Of a stretch of 64,000 bases of DNA, positions 58,106 to 64,000 are shown piece by piece; the first letter of the stretch is position 1, and every line of letters begins with the position of its first letter. The notes beneath the pieces are model-generated. The model did not search any database. It was not told the origin of the DNA and saw nothing but the letters and a program-made list of their open reading frames with translations. The translations under genes and the position numbers were made by a program. The stretch spans positions 37,187,272 to 37,251,271 of the forward strand of contig NC_068910.1 of NCBI RefSeq assembly GCF_023091745.1. Reading direction: 5' to 3'. The stretch comes from Budorcas taxicolor. Its lineage: Eukaryota > Chordata > Mammalia > Artiodactyla > Bovidae.

Positions 58106-59388
58106 TCAGTTCAGTTCAGTTCAGTTCAGTTCAGTCACTCAGTCGTGTCCGACTCTTTGCAACCCCATGAATCGCAGCACGCCAGGCCTCCCTGTCCATC
58201 ACCAACTCCCGGAGTTCACTCAGACTCACGTCCATCGAGTCAGTGATACTATCCAGCCATCTCATCCTCTGTTGTCCCCTTCCCCTCCTGCCCCCAACCC
58301 CTCCCAGCATCAGAGTCTTTTCCAATGAGTCAACTCTTCGCATGAGGTGGCCAAAGTACTGGAGCTTCAGCTTTAGCATCATTCCTTCCAAAGAAATCCC
58401 AGGGCTGATCTCCTTCAGAATGGACTGGTTGGATCTCCTTGCAGTCCAAGGAACTCTCAAGAGTCTTCTCCAACACCACAGTTCAAACGCATCAATTCTT
58501 CAGTGCTCAGCTTTCTTCACAGTCCAACTCTCACATCCATCCATGACCACTGGAAAAACCATAGCCTTGACTAGAAGGAACTTTTGCTGGCAAAGTAGTG
58601 TCTCTGCTTTTGAATATGCTATCTAGGTTGGTCATAACTTTTCTTCCAAGGAGTAAACGTCTTTTAATTTCATGGCTGCAGTCACCATCTGCAGTGATTT
58701 TGGAGCCCCCAAAAAATAAAGTCTGCCACTGTTTCCACTGTTTCCCCATCTATTTCCCATGAAATGATGGGACCAGATGCCATGATCTTCTGAATGTTGA
58801 GCTTTAGGCCAACTTTTTCACTCTCCTCTTTCACTTTCATCAAGAGGCTTTTTAGTTCCTCTTTACTTTCTGCCATAAGGGTGGTGTCATCTGCATATCT
58901 GAGGTTATTGATATTTCTCCCGGCAATCTTGATTCCAACTTGTACTTCTTCCAGCCCAGCATTTCTCATGATGTACTCTTCATAGAAGTTAAATAAGCAG
59001 GGTGACAATATACAGCCTTGACGTACTCCTCTTCCTATTTGGAACCAGTCTGTTGTTCCATGTCCAGTTCAAACTGTTGCTTCCTGACCTGCATATAGGT
59101 TTCTCAAGAGGCAGGTCAGGTGGTCTGGTATTCCCATCTCTTTCAGAATTTTCCACAGTTGATTGTGATCCACACAGTCAAAGGCTTTGGCATAGTCAAT
59201 AAAGCAGAAATAGATGTTTTTCTGGAACTCTCTTGCTTTTTTGATGATCCATTGGATGTTGGCAATTTGATCTCTGGTTCCTCTGCCTTTTCTAAAACCA
59301 GCTTGAACATCAGGAAGTTCACGGTTCACGTATTGCTGAAGCCTGGCTTGGAGAATTTTGAGCATTACTTTACTAGCCTGTGTCATGT
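58106..59388 (-). mobile_element. BovB, 1.28 kb, 5'-truncated
   Basis: Five or six TTCAG units (58108-58136), then the BovB end and reverse transcriptase in several frames: 59069-59386 (FCFIDYAKAFDCVDHN), 58682-59008 (NNLRYADDTTLMAE), 58531-58749, 58131-58460 (RVPWTARRSNQSILKEISPG). Frameshifts separate them. Not functional. Confidence 0.94.
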
Positions 59389-60237
59389 GTAAAATTAGAT
59401 ATCCCTGGAAATTTGCTATATGTAGCAGGGAGCTCAGATCAGGTACACTCTGGAAAAGGGTTCTTAGTAGTATTTAACTAAGACCACATATGCTCCTAAT
59501 ACAGAATTAGTTTGTGTCCTCATTCTCTAACCCTGCAAAGTGAAAGTGTTCTTTGGCTTCCTGAACATTTAATTATTTGTCCCCTTGCCAGAATTAGTGC
59601 TCATTGTCTATTCCATCAAATGTTTGTTTATATTTAGAAGACAAGATGCTATCCAATAATACAGATTGCAGAAAAAAGGAATTTTCTTACCAATAGAAGG
59701 AGTTTCTACAACATTATTACAGTGCATTATTTAAAATTGTTCCTCTGTTTTAACTATAGGAAATTGAAAAATATCAGCCTCTCCATGCATGGCATGACTG
59801 ACACGATAATGCAGTCTTTTCAATTGGAATTTTTTTGAAAATAAGTTTGAAGCAGCCCACATCTTCTATGTAAAATTATTCAAGGCTTTTTCCATATTTG
59901 ACTGGGGATCAATCAGAAATCAGTAATCAGCAATGACATTTTGCTACTAACACGTAACAAAAGCTCTTAATGTTGGGCCCTTATAACAGAATACATTTCT
60001 ACCTAATTAGATGTCTTCCACTGGAACCAATTATTTAGAGGCAATAATTAAGGGTCTTTCTAATAGGATTAGCACAAATTCTGACCCAAGGCATTTAGAG
60101 TAGGAAGGAAAAGTTTGTTGTTAGAAGTGCAGAATGCTAATTACGTTAGATCCCCTGGTAGAACAGTGGTCAGAACATTTCAGTACTAGATCCTATTAGA
60201 TCTGAGAAGACCTACCACTCTAGAGTTTGCAGCAGCT
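59389..60237. other. Repeat-free intron, possible conserved noncoding element
   Basis: No transposon recognised. 59880-60130 is rich in ATTAG/TAATTA-type cores (CTACCTAATTAGATG, CAATAATTAAGGG). Confidence 0.4.
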
Positions 60238-60248
60238 AACTCAAATAG

Positions 60249-60560
60249 TGGGACTTCCCTGATAGCTCAGTTCTAAGGAGTCTGCCTGTAGTGCAGGAGA
60301 CCCCAGTTCAGTTCCTGGGTCAGGAAGATCCACTGGAGAAGGGATAAGCTACCCACTCCAGTACTCCTGGGTTTCCCTTGTACCTCAGCTGGTAAAAAAT
60401 CTGCCTGCAATGCAGGAAACCTGGGTTCAATTCCTGGGTTGGGAAAATCCCCTGGAAAAGGCTACTGACTCCAGTATTCTGACCTGGAGAATTCCATAGA
60501 CTATATCCATGGGGTTGCAAATAGTCGGACACAACTGAAGGACTTTCACTTTCACTTCAC
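60249..60560 (+). mobile_element. Bov-tA dimer (two tRNA-like heads) with target-site duplication
   Basis: Head 1 GGGACTTCCCTGATAGCTCA, partial body, head 2 GGTTTCCCTTGTACCTCAGC, body, TTTCACTTTCACTTCAC end. AACTCAAATAG (60238-60248) and AACTCAACTAG (60561-60571) differ at one base. Confidence 0.9.
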
Positions 60561-60571
60561 AACTCAACTAG

Positions 60572-61059
60572 CAAAAGCCTAAAGAAAGGGTGGGTGATTG
60601 GGCTCTTACGCTTCCTCTGTTCACTGACCATGACGTAACCTAGAACTCTTTTTCTGCCAAATAATGAAGCCCAGATTTTTATGAAACAGAGCATAATTAC
60701 TTCCCCTGAGATTCTTATGAGCCCTAATGAAGGCCACATAGATTTAGCAAATAAAGTGCCTTTAGCAATATCAATCATGGATATAATCATTCTTTGCCTG
60801 ATCCTCTCTGTAAAAGAGCTTTTCTCCTTTTATAATGCTGAGATTTAAATGTATTAAGACTGTGTGCCAGGGCAGTCTACCCTGAATCCATCCTGCCCAT
60901 CATTTTTCCACTTTTGGTCTAGAGGAAAGTCATAATTCCTTAACTATTGTGTTTCTCTATGCCAACCCTGCCCTTCCCTAAGAAGGCCTCATGCTGAAGG
61001 CAGCTTTCATGTTCTTGCCTTTAATATAAAATGCATAGTGTGGACTAACAAGATTTTGA
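60572..61059. other. Repeat-free intron, possible conserved noncoding element
   Basis: 60596-60860 lacks any transposon signature and holds motifs such as TGACGTAACC and AGCATAATTAC. No ORF of interest. Confidence 0.4.
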
Positions 61060-61570
61060 AAAATTGTCAGCCTCATTAATAATCAGGGCTTCCCCGATGG
61101 CTCAGCAGATAAAGAATCTGCCTGTAATTCAGGAGACACAGGTTCAATCCCTGGGCTGGGAAGATTCCCTGGAAAAGGGAAGGCACTCCAGTACTCTTGC
61201 CTAGAAAATTTCATGTACGGAGGAGCTGGCAGGCTGCAGTCCAATGGGTCACAAAGAGTCAGACACGACTGAGTGACTAAGCACATTAGTAATTAGGGAA
61301 ATGCAAATTAAAGCACCAGTGTGATACGGCTTTACATATAAGATTGCCAAAAGCTAGACATCTAACCAAATAATTCGTTAGTAAGAATGGAAGGAAAATA
61401 GTACTCACATAGTTTAAGTAGGAATGTGACCTGGGATAGACACTGATATGAACAAGAAAAGTTGGCCCAGCAATTCTATTTGAGATATTTACTCTAGAGG
61501 AAATTATACGTATTCTGAGATGGACTTGCAAAAATGTTCATTACGTTGTTTGTACATTATGTTGACAAAA
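61060..61570 (+). mobile_element. Old L1 fragment split by Bov-tA
   Basis: TTGTCAGCCTCATTAATAAT, then after the SINE GGGAAATGCAAATTAAAGC and CCCAGCAATTCTATTTGAG are the L1 ORF2 C-terminal region in old form. Confidence 0.7.
61087..61283 (+). mobile_element. Bov-tA SINE nested in L1
   Basis: GGCTTCCCCGATGGCTCAGC head through GACTGAGTGACTAAGCA. CATTAATAATCAG (61074-61086) and CATTAGTAATTAG (61284-61296) are an 11/13 target-site duplication. Confidence 0.92.
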
Positions 61571-62966
61571 AACTTGCAGGCAAATTAAAGAATAATACAT
61601 ATGGTAGTATTTCATATAATGTATTTTATATAATGTATATAGCATGATTTAATAGAGAATTAGTAATAAAAATAATACCATGAAATGTTGAAACATAAAA
61701 ATACAATGCTCAGCGTAAGTGCTAACTTGTGATTTTAATTTGTGAGGAAGGAGATATGGAGTAAGGTTATATTAAAGGACTTTAGCTGTATTGATAATAT
61801 TTTACTTGGGGGTAAATGCTTAATGTATATTTAGAGGGGAAAAAGGGCTAGAGGTGTATGGGGAAAATGTTAAAGACTGTTAATTCTATAAATGGAAATA
61901 TGAGTATTGGTAATCATTTTTTTATAGTTTTACATGAGTGATCTCTGTAAGGAAATTAAAAAAAGAAAGCCCTCAGGTCAGAATTCCTGTACATGGTCAG
62001 GTATTAGAGTCAAAATCACCCAGAGAATACATCTTATTTTCTCCTTCTCTTCTAGACATTGTAGAATAGAGAAAACCTTGTTACTAGTGATATTTAACCC
62101 GCTTGATCCAAGTATTTTCTTTTAAGGGAAAAAAAAACCACTACTGTAGAATGAAATGAATGGTTTATTTCCTAGTGAGTGCTTACCAGTCAAAATAAAC
62201 AAAACAAAGAATGCAAACAGAATATGACTCTTTGGCTTCATTAAATGTGAAGCACATAATTAATTTCTTTTCCAGCAATTCAAAGAGACTTGTGTTGTAC
62301 TGATTCAGTTTAATTGAACTTATTACCACAAGCAGATAATAAGAAGTATATTGAAGATATCCATCTGGTTTGCACCGAAAACTTCACATGTTTCATTCTT
62401 CACGGCTGTCACAGTCCATACTAATTGCCTTATTTCGGCTGTTTTACAATCAGTATGACTTAGCTATTAATGAGATAAAACCCTTACTTGAGAGGAGGTG
62501 GATATTAAAAAGCATGGATCTCTGACCTACCTCTGCCACCACTTCTGAACACATGCCCAGCATTATTAAAGTTGTATATTTTTCAAATACATAAATAAAA
62601 ATCCCTCTCTTTCTCATGTACATCTTTTAAAGTTACATCTGTCCTCTTCCATCTTGCCACAGAGCTAGTCCCCTACTGAAGGAAAGAAATGGTTTATGTT
62701 GAGATTTTTTTAGTCATAAAATGTTGCAGAGTCAATGTGGTTTGTTTTCACCTATACTGAGTTTACTTTTTTATAATGTCCAATGCTGAAATGGATTTAA
62801 TGCTAAATGGATTAAGCGACTAATTGTGTTATAAATAAGAAGGAAAGTAAAATTAAGCACTTTTATTTTCTGTTCCTAAATATCAGAGCTTCCTGTGGGG
62901 TTTGAGAATGATGTTTTGTCATGCAGACTGGCTTTATTATGGACATGATTCCCTCATAAGCAGAGG

Positions 62967-62968
<2 letters not shown>
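61571..62968. other. Repeat-poor intron with possible conserved element
   Basis: AT-rich. 62240-62520 is without transposon signature and includes CACATAATTAATTTC, GTTTAATTGAAC and GACTTAGCTATTAATGAG. No exon. Confidence 0.4.

Positions 62969-63010
<42 letters not shown>
62969..63010 (+). repeat. (GT)21 microsatellite
   Basis: 21 perfect GT units; likely length-polymorphic. Confidence 0.95.
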
Positions 63011-63012
<2 letters not shown>

Positions 63013-63933
63013 CAATTCATCCTTCTTGTATTTTAAAGGCAGCCCCATGGGGGAATCCAAGAGTTGGTTCCCAACTTTGAAAAGGAAAATTCTGTCTATT
63101 ACAAACCTTGAACCAGAAAAGAGATATATCAGAATAATTCATAAGTGACTCTCACTTACCTTCCTTTCTTGGCATCTGTTTTCTGCGCCAGAAGCAGGAG
63201 GAATAGTGCCCTCCCAAACTTGTCACCTCACCAAACCATGATTGAATTTCTCTGGCTGTCATTCGCAATCAAATCTAAGAAAGCCCTCGGAAAGACTGTG
63301 TGGGCCTTCAGGTTAAATACAGAACCTGACCAAGATGAAAGCAAGTTAATTAACATTTCCATCAACTCTCTCTGATTTACTCTAGCGAGATCCATTTCTA
63401 AAAGGTTAAAATGGTTGTCTCTTTTATGCAGCCATTTGAAGAGCTGAAAGTAGGTTACTGGTTATGGGAGAAGAAATGTAAGCAGAACATTTAGAGCAAT
63501 GGGGGCTTCTTACCTGGCCTTATAGCAGTTCTATAATCAGTGTGCAAGACATGTTGTTAAGTGAAGATTAGCAACATCTGCTTTGAAAATTTCCTGAACT
63601 GGAAAACATGTCACCTATTATCATATTAACTCCCCCTCACCTTTCTCTCTTTTCAGCAGTAGAACTGCTTTGCAATATAAGTAAAGTTTGGCTACCTGAA
63701 ACAGTAGGATCCTAAGGGTGCAATCAGAAGTGCCGTCTCTTCCGCATATACTCTTATAAGCCTAGCCCACATCTCCTCTCATATAATATGTATCTGCCTC
63801 TACTGCCTTTGCCCACAGCATAAGTAAAACATCTGGTCACATGGTCACAATGCTATTTGTACTAATACGTTTTGATGCTTAAGACAAAAGAAACAATTAT
63901 AAAAACCAATATAGACGATATAGGAACACTGAT
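63011..63933. other. Unique intronic DNA
   Basis: No transposon seen. A 76-codon ORF (63145-63375 +) has no recognised domain. Confidence 0.4.
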
Positions 63934-64000
63934 GCAGTCTGGATGTGAGAGTTGGACTGTGAAGAAAGCTGAGCACTGAAGAATTGATGCTTTTGAACTG
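63934..64000 (+). mobile_element. BovB fragment, cut by window edge
   Basis: Sense BovB from TGGATGTGAGAGTTGGACTG to TGATGCTTTTGAACTG, the reverse transcriptase C-terminal codons. It continues beyond the window. Confidence 0.88.

Larger units (their letters stand above)
51113..64000 (+). other. CNTN4: Downstream intron of the contactin gene (3' end outside window)
   Basis: Begins at the GT donor. The next contactin exon would start with the rest of the split codon and open the sixth Ig domain; I did not find it before the window ends, so this intron exceeds 12.8 kb. Contents are SINEs, a large BovB, L1 and hAT remnants, and several repeat-poor stretches. Confidence 0.65.

Noticed and set aside
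60249..60430. tRNA genes suggested by A/B-box-like sequence in SINE heads
   Set aside because: These are the tRNA-derived heads of Bov-tA and cannot fold as complete tRNAs.
62270..62310. Pyrimidine tract plus CAG that could be a splice acceptor
   Set aside because: The following sequence has no open frame resembling the next contactin exon.
1..64000. CRISPR arrays, operons, prophage or other prokaryotic systems
   Set aside because: All repeats are dispersed eukaryotic transposons or simple repeats; there are no regularly spaced repeats and no dense coding.

Overview
This window is nuclear DNA from a ruminant, most likely a bovid. The evidence is the repeat content: at least thirteen pieces of the RTE-type LINE BovB, about twenty ruminant SINEs (Bov-tA with a tRNA-like head, Bov-A and Bov-A2), cetartiodactyl CHR-type SINEs and L1-BT 3' ends. 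Older mammalian repeats lie underneath (MIR, L2, L1M, Tigger, hAT/MER5A, MLT1-like LTRs). The sequence alone does not separate cattle, buffalo, sheep and goat. Gene density is very low, and there is no prokaryotic, organellar or CRISPR content.

The only convincing host coding sequence is one 128-bp exon on the + strand (50985-51112), with an AG acceptor and a GT donor. It encodes the C-terminal half of an immunoglobulin domain (ITISEDGSLRI ... DAGSYTC ... NHFGTASSTG). I recognise this as the fifth Ig domain of a contactin, best matched from memory to CNTN4 (BIG-2). The rest reads as intron: at least 50.9 kb upstream and 12.9 kb downstream. Most long ORFs in the window are decayed BovB reverse transcriptase (minus strand) or chance ORFs through SINEs and L2.

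Layout. 1-9 kb: old unique intron with scattered Bov-tA SINEs, L2 and Tigger. 9-12 kb: an L1 3' end and a 1.7-kb BovB. 12-20 kb: L2/MIR, then a stack of L1 fragments ending in a Bov-tA/L1 chimera. 22-28 kb: three BovB copies, one with only two stop codons in its reverse transcriptase region, and one internally deleted. 30-35 kb: BovB, CHR and Bov-A2 elements. 35-39 kb: mostly unique, AT-rich. 39-49 kb: BovB, LTR, L1, MER5A and MIR. 49-51 kb: unique sequence leading to the exon. 51-64 kb: downstream intron with a Bov-A2 beside the splice donor, a 220-bp direct duplication, a Z-DNA-type tract, nested hAT/L1/SINE units, another large BovB, and repeat-poor stretches that look like conserved noncoding DNA.

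There is no new gene system here. The points most worth checking are: (1) the Bov-A2 with a 12-bp target-site duplication starting at intron position +10 of the CNTN4 exon; (2) a Bov-tA SINE fused to an L1-BT 3' tail and flanked by a perfect 11-bp duplication, with a second fusion of the same polarity near 58 kb; (3) a SINE lacking its 3' tail but flanked by a perfect 13-bp duplication; (4) a 218-bp duplicated block 1.2 kb downstream of the exon; (5) a 75-bp alternating purine/pyrimidine tract containing (CG)8. Repeat names come from recognition of consensus sequences, and boundaries are good to about 10-20 bp unless a target-site duplication fixes them.
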